Positions 54,514 through 62,406 of a DNA stretch of 64,000 nt are shown here, piece after piece. The notes under the pieces were generated by a model, which saw only the letters and a list, made by a program, of their open reading frames with translations, did no database searches and was not told the DNA's origin. Within the stretch, counting starts at the first letter, position 1; each line of letters starts with the position of its first letter. Made by a program: the position numbers and the translations under genes. This stretch comes from Terriglobus sp. RCC_193 (GTDB lineage Bacteria; Acidobacteriota; Terriglobia; Terriglobales; Acidobacteriaceae): the NCBI RefSeq assembly GCF_041355105.1, contig NZ_JBFUPK010000002.1:186001-250000 (forward strand). The letters are read 5' to 3'.

Positions 54514-55811
54514 ACCGATTGCAACTGCGCCACACGTTCTGACGATCCGCGGTTGCGCCGCAGAGAATCACGCAGCGACTTCTGTTGATACATGCGCTGG
54601 TCCGCCAGGCGCATCAGCGCACCCTGCTCTTCAGCATCCAGCGGGAACATCGCCACTCCAATACTTGCCGAAACTCTCACCGTGCGATCCGCATAGCGCG
54701 GCCCCAGGTTTACCGGCTCTTCCACAGCCTCCAGCAGAAGCCTGCGGATGTGCTGGTTCTCCATCTCATCCGCACCAGCCACAACGACAGAAAACTCGTC
54801 GCCACCCTGCCGCGCCACCAAACCGAGCGGCTTCGCCGTCGTGGCCAGGCTCATGGCGACGGCCTTCAGCAGAATGTCGCCAGCATCATGCCCCAGCGTG
54901 TCATTCACCTGCTTGAACCCATTCAGGTCCAGCGTGAATACGCTTACGCTGTAGTGCTCCAGTCCCGCACGTACCAGCAGCGAATGCAGCCGATCATCGA
55001 AGTGCCTGCGATTCGGCAGCCCGGTCAGTTCATCATGCCGCGCCAGCCACTCGCTGCTGGACAACTGGTCCTCCAGCATCACCACCAGCAGCCCCACCGT
55101 AATGATGAACTTCTGCATATCCCACACTTCGCGGGCAAAATCATTCCACTGCGGGTGCTTCTGCGAGATCCAGGGATGCAGGGCGAAACAGAGTGCCCAC
55201 ATGGCAAACCCGCCGATCACAGCCACGCTTCCGCGGCTGCTCCTGGGCAGCGATTGGTAAAAAGCAATGGCGCACAACAGGTAGACCAGCGCCAAGCTGA
55301 CATAAACGGCGTTCCGGTACTGCGCCTCAAACACGAAATAGGCGATCGAGCCCCACAGGATGGTAAGCACGGCAAAATGAAGCCAGCTTCTCATGCGCAG
55401 GCAGGAGATCATCTTCACCCCCGCGCCGATGACGATGCATCCCCAATAGACAGCCGGCTTCCTTCCGTCTACCCCGTAGTAGGCCAGCATCACCAGCAGA
55501 GGAAGAGAGTTCGTACAGACCACCAGCATCCGGCGCGGGACCCCGCGCAGCGATGGCACCGCTGAAAACACGAACAGTATCCCCGCCAGCAGGTACGCGT
55601 CCAGTGCGATGGCGTGTGCCGCACGATGTACCGGCAATGGCGCGTCACGCAGCATGTAAATGATGTGGGCAGCGCATTCCGCCAGGATCAGCATCAGTCC
55701 GCCAATCCACAAACGCAGACCCTCACGGTCGCGATGCCGCTGGCGCACCGCCAACAGCACCCCCACCAGCAGCGACATCGCGAAAAAATCCGGCAGCAAG
55801 AGGTAATTCAT
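54510..55811 (-). CDS. membrane GGDEF diguanylate cyclase
   Basis: A 433-residue protein with about seven to eight transmembrane helices followed by a GGDEF domain. The active site is intact: GGDEF at 336-340, with DELTGLPNRRHFDDRL, DLNGFKQVND and SIGVAMFP. The RxxD inhibitory site upstream is not seen. It makes cyclic di-GMP from two GTP. ATG 55811 is chosen, since the first 49 residues of the longer frame look non-coding. The membrane region may sense a signal of unknown nature. The gene overlaps rmuC tail to tail by four bases. Confidence 0.88.
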   Translation of the reverse strand: MNYLLLPDFFAMSLLVGVLLAVRQRHRDREGLRLWIGGLMLILAECAAHIIYMLRDAPLPVHRAAHAIALDAYLLAGILFVFSAVPSLRGVPRRMLVVCTNSLPLLVMLAYYGVDGRKPAVYWGCIVIGAGVKMISCLRMRSWLHFAVLTILWGSIAYFVFEAQYRNAVYVSLALVYLLCAIAFYQSLPRSSRGSVAVIGGFAMWALCFALHPWISQKHPQWNDFAREVWDMQKFIITVGLLVVMLEDQLSSSEWLARHDELTGLPNRRHFDDRLHSLLVRAGLEHYSVSVFTLDLNGFKQVNDTLGHDAGDILLKAVAMSLATTAKPLGLVARQGGDEFSVVVAGADEMENQHIRRLLLEAVEEPVNLGPRYADRTVRVSASIGVAMFPLDAEEQGALMRLADQRMYQQKSLRDSLRRNRGSSERVAQLQSV

Positions 55812-56133
55812 TCCATCTCTTTTGGCTTTTCTTCGTTCATCCACCAACGGCGAATCAGGAAATTCGCCCTCGAATGCCTCGAAAAACCACTTGCAGGTTA
55901 CTTTAGATGCCGTAAGATGACGCTTTGTGAAAATGTATTTACAGTACCCGCGCGGCAAAAAGCCGTCGGGAAAATGGCTCCTCTCTGGTAACGCGGCTCC
56001 GCGCTCTGTACACTGGTTAGCGGTTCAGCATGCCGAAAAGGGCATCCGGAGGTCCGGCACATTTGGTGTCCGGATTCCGCATCCAAAGGGTTTGCAACAA
56101 TCATTTTTAATAGGTTCTGTTTAGGAGAAAGCA
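55812..56133. other. intergenic region before acpP (322 bases)
   Basis: Both genes next to it point outward, so it should hold the promoters of the cyclase and of acpP-fabF. I see no further gene. An imperfect inverted repeat (TCCGGCAC-ATTTG-GTGTCCGGA, about 56053-56075) and a ribosome site (TAGGAGAAAGCA) before acpP are the only visible signals. No clear -35/-10 pair was found. Confidence 0.4.
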
Positions 56134-56376
56134 ATGGCATCGGTTGACGAGAAGGTGAAAAGCATCATCGTGGAGCAGCTCCAGGTGGACGAGGCCGAGG
56201 TGACCCCCGGCGCCAGCTTCCAGGAAGACCTGGGCGCGGACTCGCTCGACGTGGTGGAGCTCGTGATGCAGTTTGAAGAAGCCTTCGACATTCAGATCCC
56301 TGACGAAGACGCTGAGAAGATCAAGACCGTCAAGGACGCAACAGACTACATCGAAGCGCACGCAAAGGCGAAGTAA
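56134..56376 (+). CDS. acpP: acyl carrier protein
   Basis: An 80-residue acidic ACP. The phosphopantetheine site is Ser37 in GADSLD, and [21 protein letters not shown] is typical. AGGAGA precedes the ATG. It carries the growing acyl chain in type II fatty-acid synthesis and is followed two bases later by fabF, as in many genomes. Confidence 0.97.
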   Translation: MASVDEKVKSIIVEQLQVDEAEVTPGASFQEDLGADSLDVVELVMQFEEAFDIQIPDEDAEKIKTVKDATDYIEAHAKAK

Positions 56377-56378
56377 TC

Positions 56379-57644
56379 GTGGCACAAGCAACAATTCCCG
56401 CGCGGCGAGTCGTCGTAACGGGCATCGGACTGATCTGCGGCATCGGCAACACGGCTCCGGCTGTGTGGGAATCGCTGATGGCTGGCAAAAGCGGCATGGC
56501 AGGGATCACGGCCTTCGACCTCGAAGGCCATTCCGTGCTGTTTGCCGCGGAAGTCAAAGACTTTGACCCGCATGTGTTTGTGGATAAGAAAGAGGCCCGC
56601 AAGATGGGCCGCTTCATCCACTTCGCAATGGCTGCGGCTGCTGAAGCCATGGCCCACGCCGGCCTGCAGGTCACACCGGAAAATGCAGAGATGGTTGGAG
56701 TTCATATCGGCTCCGGCATCGGCGGGTTCGACATCATTGAGCGCGAGCACACCAACCTGATGAACGGTGGCCCCCGCAAGGTGTCGCCCTTCTTCATCCC
56801 GGCGTCCATCGTGAACCTCGCCGCAGGCCACGTCTCCATCAAGTACGGAGCGAAGGGCCCTAACGAGGCCACGGCGACCGCCTGCACCACCTCGGCGCAC
56901 GCCATCGGCAACGCCTACCGCACCATCCAGCGCGGCGATGCCGATGCCATGATCGCGGGCGGATCAGAAGCTGCCATCACGCCCCTGGGCGTTAGCGGCT
57001 TCGCGAACATGAAGGCGCTCTCCACCCGCAACGACGCCCCGGAAAAGGCCTCCCGCCCCTGGGATAAGGATCGCGACGGCTTCGTCATTGGCGAAGGCGC
57101 GGGCATCCTCATTCTGGAAGAGTTGGAGTTCGCCAAGGCACGCGGCGCAAAGATCCTGGGTGAAGTCGTCGGCTACGGCATGAGCTCCGACGCATTCCAC
57201 ATGACCGGCATGGCCCCCGAAGGCGAGGGCTGCGCACGCGCCATGCGGAACGCGCTGAAGTCCGCGGACCTGCAACCGGAACAGATCGACTACGTGAACG
57301 CCCACGCCACCTCCACGCCGCTCGGCGACGCAATGGAGAGCAAGGGCATGGAGACGATCTTCGGCGAACACGCCCTGAGCCACAAACTGCTTGTCAGTTC
57401 CACCAAGTCCATGACCGGCCACCTCCTTGGCGGCGCAGGCGGATTGGAAGCAGGCATCACGCTCATGGCGCTGCAGAAGGGCATCGCTCCACCGACCATC
57501 AACCTGGACGAAGTGGACCCCGAATGCCGCCTGAACTACGTGCCCAACAAGCCCGTGGAAAAAGAGATGACCTACGCCCTCTCCAACTCCTTCGGCTTCG
57601 GCGGCACCAACGGTTCACTCATCTTCAAGCGCTGGACGGAATAG
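56379..57644 (+). CDS. fabF: 3-oxoacyl-ACP synthase II
   Basis: A 421-residue thiolase-fold condensing enzyme. The catalytic Cys169 is in TACTTSAH, the His residues are His309 in NAHATSTPLGD and His348 in KSMTGHLLGGAG. It elongates acyl-ACP with malonyl-ACP. GTG 56379 lies two bases after the acpP stop. A terminator follows. Confidence 0.97.
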   Translation: MAQATIPARRVVVTGIGLICGIGNTAPAVWESLMAGKSGMAGITAFDLEGHSVLFAAEVKDFDPHVFVDKKEARKMGRFIHFAMAAAAEAMAHAGLQVTPENAEMVGVHIGSGIGGFDIIEREHTNLMNGGPRKVSPFFIPASIVNLAAGHVSIKYGAKGPNEATATACTTSAHAIGNAYRTIQRGDADAMIAGGSEAAITPLGVSGFANMKALSTRNDAPEKASRPWDKDRDGFVIGEGAGILILEELEFAKARGAKILGEVVGYGMSSDAFHMTGMAPEGEGCARAMRNALKSADLQPEQIDYVNAHATSTPLGDAMESKGMETIFGEHALSHKLLVSSTKSMTGHLLGGAGGLEAGITLMALQKGIAPPTINLDEVDPECRLNYVPNKPVEKEMTYALSNSFGFGGTNGSLIFKRWTE

Positions 57645-57692
57645 GTACTTCGTACCGTTCTCGACGCCCTTCGGCGTGAAGCAAACACGAGA

Positions 57693-57720
57693 AAGCCCGG
57701 TGCAAGCCGGGCTTCTTTAT
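57693..57720 (+). terminator. rho-independent terminator after fabF
   Basis: AAGCCCGG and CCGGGCTT (57693-57700 and 57707-57714) close a six-base loop, followed by CTTTAT. It lies about 50 bases after the fabF stop. Confidence 0.8.
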
Positions 57721-57821
57721 TTGTCTTTTACGATGACTGCAACGTCGCTGTCGACAAGCCGCTCATCGTTACGCATCTGGGCTGGGCTACCTAGTGACTA
57801 GGCAACCACCTGATTTTCCGC

Positions 57822-58916
57822 CTATCTAGTCTTCTGCCGGACGGCAGACCATTGGCCATCAGCACGGCCTTCCACCTTCATGCGGCCTGCAGCCTTATCG
57901 TCGTCGATCCATCCGGCCAGCGTAGCCACGGCAGGAACCGGCGTGGACTTTGGATCTTCCTGCCAGCCTCCCATGAAGCGAAGTTCGACATAACCGTCGC
58001 GCCAGGTCCCGGTGACTGCCAGTTCTTTTCCAAACGCTCCGCTCCATGTGCCAGTGATCTTCGTGCCGTCGCGATGCAGGTTCATCACGCCTTCGAAGCG
58101 CCCGTAGTCGCTCGCGAACACGGCGTTCCATATCCCGTCAGCTTCGCCACCGTTTTTAATCGGGAGCGGATTCGAGGGAGAGATGTGGAGATTCGAGAAG
58201 TAGGACTCCTCGCCGGGATAGCCCCAAAGCGCAACACCGCCCTGTAGCGCCTCGCCTTTGAGTCCATTGACGACAAGGCTGGGAGAATTCGACCGGTTCA
58301 GGAATAACTGTGCGGTCCGTCCATGGATTTCAACCTTCACATGTGTCCATGTTTCAGGTTTGAGGTCGGCCCAGGATTCGTAAACCCACGGCCACTGGCG
58401 ACGAAGCGGATACCAGTCGTAGTCGGGCTTGGCCACATACTGCACAGAGTGATTGCGCATCGCCTGGTCGTCGGATTGGGCGTTCCTGGGACGGAAATAA
58501 AACATGTCATATTGCGAGCCATCCCGGCGTGTACGGAAGGCGAGGCCAGTGAAACCTGGCATGCGAACGCCGGGAGGCGTGGTGATCTTCACTGCAATAT
58601 CGACCTCGATTGTGCCGTCCTGGATGGAAGAGCCATTCACGTAGGCGAAGATGTCGCTGTTGGCCTGTGTCGTAAGGCGAACGGCTTTTCGACCCAGATA
58701 TTCAACAGGTTCTGCTTTGCCACCGATAACAGAAAGGGAGGCGGTGTCAGCTAGTGCAAAATTCTGCTGGGCAGGTGGAGCAACACCAGAGGGATTCTGG
58801 GAACAGCAGGGACGCGCTGCGAACAGAAGAAACAAAAGAGAAAGAGTGAGAGCGAACCTGCTCTCAAGCTGACCGGAGAAAACAGAACCAAAGAACACCA
58901 TACGATGAGTTTTCAT
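57822..58916 (-). CDS. exported LamG/DUF1080-like protein
   Basis: A 364-residue exported protein with a signal-like N-terminus (FALTLSLLFLLFAARPCCSQ). A concanavalin-like beta sandwich (about residues 50-250: DGTIEVDIAVKI, GFTGLAFRTRRDGSQYDMFYFRP, WTHVKVEIHGRTAQLFLN) is followed by a roughly 100-residue beta-rich domain (GVMNLHRDGTKITGTWSG). It resembles DUF1080/laminin-G-like carbohydrate-binding modules. No catalytic residues can be named. GAGG lies four bases before the ATG. Confidence 0.7.
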   Translation of the reverse strand: MKTHRMVFFGSVFSGQLESRFALTLSLLFLLFAARPCCSQNPSGVAPPAQQNFALADTASLSVIGGKAEPVEYLGRKAVRLTTQANSDIFAYVNGSSIQDGTIEVDIAVKITTPPGVRMPGFTGLAFRTRRDGSQYDMFYFRPRNAQSDDQAMRNHSVQYVAKPDYDWYPLRRQWPWVYESWADLKPETWTHVKVEIHGRTAQLFLNRSNSPSLVVNGLKGEALQGGVALWGYPGEESYFSNLHISPSNPLPIKNGGEADGIWNAVFASDYGRFEGVMNLHRDGTKITGTWSGAFGKELAVTGTWRDGYVELRFMGGWQEDPKSTPVPAVATLAGWIDDDKAAGRMKVEGRADGQWSAVRQKTR

Positions 58917-59269
58917 TTCGCCTCGGAATCGAAAGCAATTAAAACCTAAACGGATGCAGGCACAGTGCCATTGGAACGTAAAGATAAGTCACAGATTAGA
59001 AAAACTTTGTCGGATCCAGAATATGGCGGGAACACGTGCCGATGTGCGATCACGCACAAAACTGTTCAGAATGGAACAGAGACGAAGTGGCTTTAAAATC
59101 AAGATCAGGCTTTTCGTTCGAGCCGCGATCACTGGCCGCCAGCGACCGTGGGTTGCGGCCAGCTTGGCTCAACTCTCGCCTTCAGCCAATGCACTCATTG
59201 ACCGGGCCTGTGCGCGTTGGGATCATCATTAATCCCGAGAACCCCGTTAACGTCGCAGCGCAATTCCAG
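58917..59269. other. intergenic region with two inverted repeats (353 bases)
   Basis: No gene is seen. Two adjacent inverted repeats, TGTGCG-ATCA-CGCACA (59043-59058) and CTGTTC-AGAATG-GAACAG (59062-59079), suggest regulator binding. Genes on both sides run on the minus strand, so the stretch should contain the promoter of the LamG-like gene. Confidence 0.5.
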
Positions 59270-60469
59270 CTACACCTTCACCAGAAACATCCACGTCCCG
59301 CAGCAAATCCCCTGCGACACCAGCGCCGTCAGCATCGTAGCCAGGAACAGCTTTCGCTGCGGCGTCTCGCTCGCGTCTGCAAACACACCCGCAGCAAACG
59401 TCAGCAGAAACGGATACGCCCACAGCGCCGGCACCGTCGTTACCTGCGTGGTCACCAGCGGCAACATCGCCAACGCCACCAGCAGCGGCACCACGTTGCC
59501 GAAGTAGCGCGACCGCCGCATCAGCACAAACAGCACCACTGCAATCGCCAGGATGCCCGTTACGGCCACCTGCATGGGGTCACGCAGCAGCTCCAGCGCC
59601 GGATGGTAGTCCAGCGTGAACCGCGCCGCACCCGCGGTGAACACATACAAAAACAGGCTCACGTGAAACACGTACGACGCCAGCACCATCAGCATGGCGC
59701 CGAACGATGACACCAGCAGCAACGGAAACACCAGCGTCCTGCGTCGCTCCGCAATCCACAGCATGAACACGGCGGAAGCGATCACGCCAACCAAAGCCGC
59801 CAGAATATGCGAGCACGCCGTAAGCCCCAGCGCAACGGTGAACAGCACAATGCGCGGACGCCACTTCCGCAGCGGCCCGTACATGGCATGGGCAATGCCG
59901 ATGGCCGTATACACCACGGCAAACAAGCCCCACGCAGCGAGAATTTCGTTATTCGGCGTCGTCGCGTAGCGCAGCACCACAGGCGACAGGCAATACAAGC
60001 CCAGCGCAAATGCTCCGGGGATATTCCCAAACAGTCTGCGGCTCACCCACCACAGCCCTGCTCCCAGCAGCACTGCCGCCAGCGCAAACGGCACACGCAG
60101 CAGGAACCGTGTCCCTACAATCTGGTGCCGCAGATCATAGATCGAGCCACCCGTGGGCTCCTGAGTATCAGCGCCATGCCGCTTGGCATCTACCCAGTCA
60201 GCAACCTGCAGGGCCTTCACGTAGACCGTCAGCGGCAGTCCGGCGGCGCGATACGCCAGCGTTCCATCGCCCTGCATATTCCCGCAGGTGGTGAAATACC
60301 CGGCAGTGGGCACCGGCTTCTCCCACATCTCGCGTCCGCACAGGGCGTACCGATAGTCGCGGTCGCTAAGCTCCGTCCGCCCGATCAGGTAGAGACATTC
60401 CGCAAAAAAGAACAGAAGGATCAGCGCCGCAACCCGTTGCGGCCTGCCGAAGTGGAAATGAAAATTCAT
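59270..60469 (-). CDS. polytopic membrane protein, GT-C glycosyltransferase-like
   Basis: A 399-residue membrane protein with about ten transmembrane segments. After the first helix comes an exported loop with the acidic motif ELSDRDYRYALCGREMWE, similar in place to the catalytic loop of GT-C (ArnT/PMT-like) glycosyltransferases. The rest is hydrophobic with basic short loops. Start ATG 60469 gives NFHFHFGRPQRVAAL; the longer frame to 60508 is less likely. Function remains a guess. Confidence 0.65.
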   Translation of the reverse strand: MNFHFHFGRPQRVAALILLFFFAECLYLIGRTELSDRDYRYALCGREMWEKPVPTAGYFTTCGNMQGDGTLAYRAAGLPLTVYVKALQVADWVDAKRHGADTQEPTGGSIYDLRHQIVGTRFLLRVPFALAAVLLGAGLWWVSRRLFGNIPGAFALGLYCLSPVVLRYATTPNNEILAAWGLFAVVYTAIGIAHAMYGPLRKWRPRIVLFTVALGLTACSHILAALVGVIASAVFMLWIAERRRTLVFPLLLVSSFGAMLMVLASYVFHVSLFLYVFTAGAARFTLDYHPALELLRDPMQVAVTGILAIAVVLFVLMRRSRYFGNVVPLLVALAMLPLVTTQVTTVPALWAYPFLLTFAAGVFADASETPQRKLFLATMLTALVSQGICCGTWMFLVKV

Positions 60470-60560
60470 GGTCGATACGCATCTTCGAGTGTTGCAGCTT
60501 GAGCGCAAGTCAGCAAGTCAGTAAGTCTCCGCGGCCATTCCTTTTACCACCACCGAACCC

Positions 60561-60600
60561 GTCATTCTGACCCTGAGCTTGTCGAAGGGGAAGAATCCCG
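60561..60600. repeat. dispersed intergenic repeat, CATTCTGA...GAAGAATCCC type
   Basis: GTCATTCTGA and GAAGAATCCC flank a variable core. The same frame occurs at 62209-62235 with a shorter core. Such motifs are common between acidobacterial genes, as far as I know. Confidence 0.6.
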
Positions 60601-60661
60601 CCCCCCTCACAAGATGCCCATACCTCATCCAGTTCGCGCACGAATCCAACCACCGCCGCTG

Positions 60662-60702
60662 TTCCCTGTTCCCTGTTCCCTGTTCCCTGTTCCCTGTTCC
60701 CT
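60662..60702. repeat. TTCCCTG heptamer array, five units plus a partial one
   Basis: Five complete TTCCCTG units (60662-60696) and a partial sixth occupy the gap before the DUF2251-like gene. The same unit occurs at 23879-23913 and inverted at 23731-23759. Confidence 0.85.
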
Positions 60703-60725
60703 AAAATCCTCGTACCCTGAAAGAC

Positions 60726-61175
60726 ATGGATTCCCTCACCTTCCGCGTAGGCTCCGGCCGTCTCGTCAGCTATTCCCCCACCCGCGAACTCCCCTGGCGC
60801 GTGGTCTTTGAGGATGAGGGCGTCGCCGCCTACAGCTATGCCTGCGACGGTCGTCTGGCCACCGTGGAAGACGCCTTCGACGTCACCGTCCTCGACTCCA
60901 TGCTGGTTTACAACGTCGCCGCCATGCGCCGCGAACCCGAAGGCGACCGCGAACGCCTGCTCACCGTGGAATGGAGCCGCGACGGCCAGCAGGCCGCCCT
61001 CCGTCTCGACGGTGTCCCGCAGGTGCTCATCGACTTCGAGCGCCGCGAAAGCTTCTGCCGCAGTGACTTCCCCAACTTCATGGACGACGGCAGCCACCGC
61101 TGGCGCACCACCACCCACGCCTGGGACGACGCCGCCATGACCCGTTTTGAAGAGGCCGCCCTCGCCACGCAGTAA
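60726..61175 (+). CDS. DUF2251-like hypothetical protein
   Basis: A 149-residue soluble protein, start ATG 60726. The segment PWRVVFEDEGVAAYSYACD resembles DUF2251. Many acidic residues and Trp occur toward the C-terminus (HRWRTTTHAWDDAAMTRFEE). No signal peptide. A minus-strand frame at 60510-61190 overlaps it completely but is Gly-rich and lacks domain features, so the plus-strand reading is preferred. Confidence 0.65.
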   Translation: MDSLTFRVGSGRLVSYSPTRELPWRVVFEDEGVAAYSYACDGRLATVEDAFDVTVLDSMLVYNVAAMRREPEGDRERLLTVEWSRDGQQAALRLDGVPQVLIDFERRESFCRSDFPNFMDDGSHRWRTTTHAWDDAAMTRFEEAALATQ

Positions 61176-61334
61176 GCTGTATCGCGCCATACACGGGGCT
61201 TGGGCCTTCCGGTCATCGAAAGCGCACTGCCTCCGCAGCTATGCTGTCTTTCTCAGCCATCACAGAGATTTCTGAAAGCCCAAACGCCCCAGCAGGCGTC
61301 CCTCTCTGTAGAAGCGGCCGGAGATGGAGGCATC

Positions 61335-62105
61335 ATGATCAGGGCTGTGGCATTGGGTATCGTCATGGCGGCAGGCGTCGCCGCGGCACAATCCCCCGCG
61401 ACCAGCTTTGAGGTCGCCACCATTAAGCCGGTGGATCCAGGCCCCAAGGCGGGCCGGTTCCTCCGCATGGAAAACGACCACCGCTTCGTTGCCACCAACT
61501 TCACACTGAAGCTGCTCATCGCCGCAGCCTATGATCTGAACCCGCGCACCATCTCCGGTGGCCCCGGCTGGGTCGACGCCGACAAGTTCACCATTGAAGC
61601 TCTTACCCCCGGCGATAAGCGTCCTGACCATGACCAGCAGATGCTCATGCTGCGCACGCTGCTGCACGACCGCTTCCATCTCGCCTTCCACCGCGTGTCA
61701 AAGGTCTTCTCCATCTATGAGATCACCGTGGCCAAAGGCGGCATCCAGTTCGACACCACCGGCGCTCCCAATCGCGACCCCATGGTCACCAGCGTCGTCT
61801 ACCCCGACCATCTCGAAATGCCTGCACGCAACGCAAGCATGGACGACCTGGCACGCGTGATGCAGCGCGCCATCCTCGATCGTCCCGTCGTCAACAAGAC
61901 CGGCCTCACCGGCCATTACGATTTCGCTCTGGATTGGGCGCCCGATGAAACCCAGTTCGGCGGCGCCATCCCCACTCCACAGGATTCCAAGAGCCCGCCG
62001 CTCCTCGTCGCCATGCGCGAACAACTCGGCCTGGAAATGAAAGCCACCCGCGGCCCCATCGACACACTCGTCATCGACAAGGCCGACAAACCGGAATCAG
62101 ACTGA
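61335..62105 (+). CDS. TIGR03435 family exported protein
   Basis: A 256-residue exported protein with a signal peptide (MIRAVALGIVMAAGVAAAQ). It matches the acidobacterial TIGR03435 family (FEVATIKPVDPG, LIAAAYDLNPRTISGGPGW, LHDRFHLAFHRVSKVF, VNKTGLTGHYDFALDW). ATG 61335 has GGAGG five bases upstream; the longer frame to 61200 is rejected. Members often occur in many copies per genome; function is unknown. Confidence 0.9.
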   Translation: MIRAVALGIVMAAGVAAAQSPATSFEVATIKPVDPGPKAGRFLRMENDHRFVATNFTLKLLIAAAYDLNPRTISGGPGWVDADKFTIEALTPGDKRPDHDQQMLMLRTLLHDRFHLAFHRVSKVFSIYEITVAKGGIQFDTTGAPNRDPMVTSVVYPDHLEMPARNASMDDLARVMQRAILDRPVVNKTGLTGHYDFALDWAPDETQFGGAIPTPQDSKSPPLLVAMREQLGLEMKATRGPIDTLVIDKADKPESD

Positions 62106-62147
62106 ATGGAAACTGGAAGACACAGGTCCAAAATGGGAACCGGGTGC

Positions 62148-62396
62148 CCCAGGTTCGCGAAGCTAACCTGGGTATCGCGGCTACGGCGCGATCCTACGGT
62201 CGAAGACCGTCATTCTGAGCAAAGCGAAGAATCCCGACGAACTTCACTGCTCCAATACCGTCCGTCCCTTTCAGCCAGGGAAGCCAAAACCAGCTTCGCG
62301 ACGCGAAGCTCCAACGCACGAAGTGCGTCTGCTTTCGGGAAGGGCAGGGCTTCAGCCCTGCCGTGAAAACCGCAACAACAAGGGGCTTTAGCCCCT
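62148..62396. repeat. intergenic hairpin array
   Basis: Between the TIGR03435 and DUF885 genes lie several perfect inverted repeats: CCCAGGTT/AACCTGGG (62148-62172), AGCTTCGCG/CGCGAAGCT (about 62293-62311), ACGCAC/GTGCGT (about 62315-62329), GGCAGGGC/GCCCTGCC (62343-62362) and AGGGGC/GCCCCT (62381-62396). The CATTCTGA-type repeat lies at 62209-62235. No gene is seen in 62106-62406. Confidence 0.65.
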
Positions 62397-62406
62397 GAGG
62401 GGATCC

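Noticed and set aside
57790-57802. 13-base palindrome CCTAGTGACTAGG between fabF and the LamG-like gene
   Set aside because: No gene start nearby and no T tract, so neither operator nor terminator can be supported.
59036-59710. Plus-strand frame of 224 codons
   Set aside because: His/Arg/Gln-rich antisense of the GT-C-like gene; no domain.
60510-61190. Minus-strand frame of 226 codons over the DUF2251-like gene
   Set aside because: Gly-rich, includes translated heptamer repeats and no domain; plus-strand reading has DUF2251-like features.
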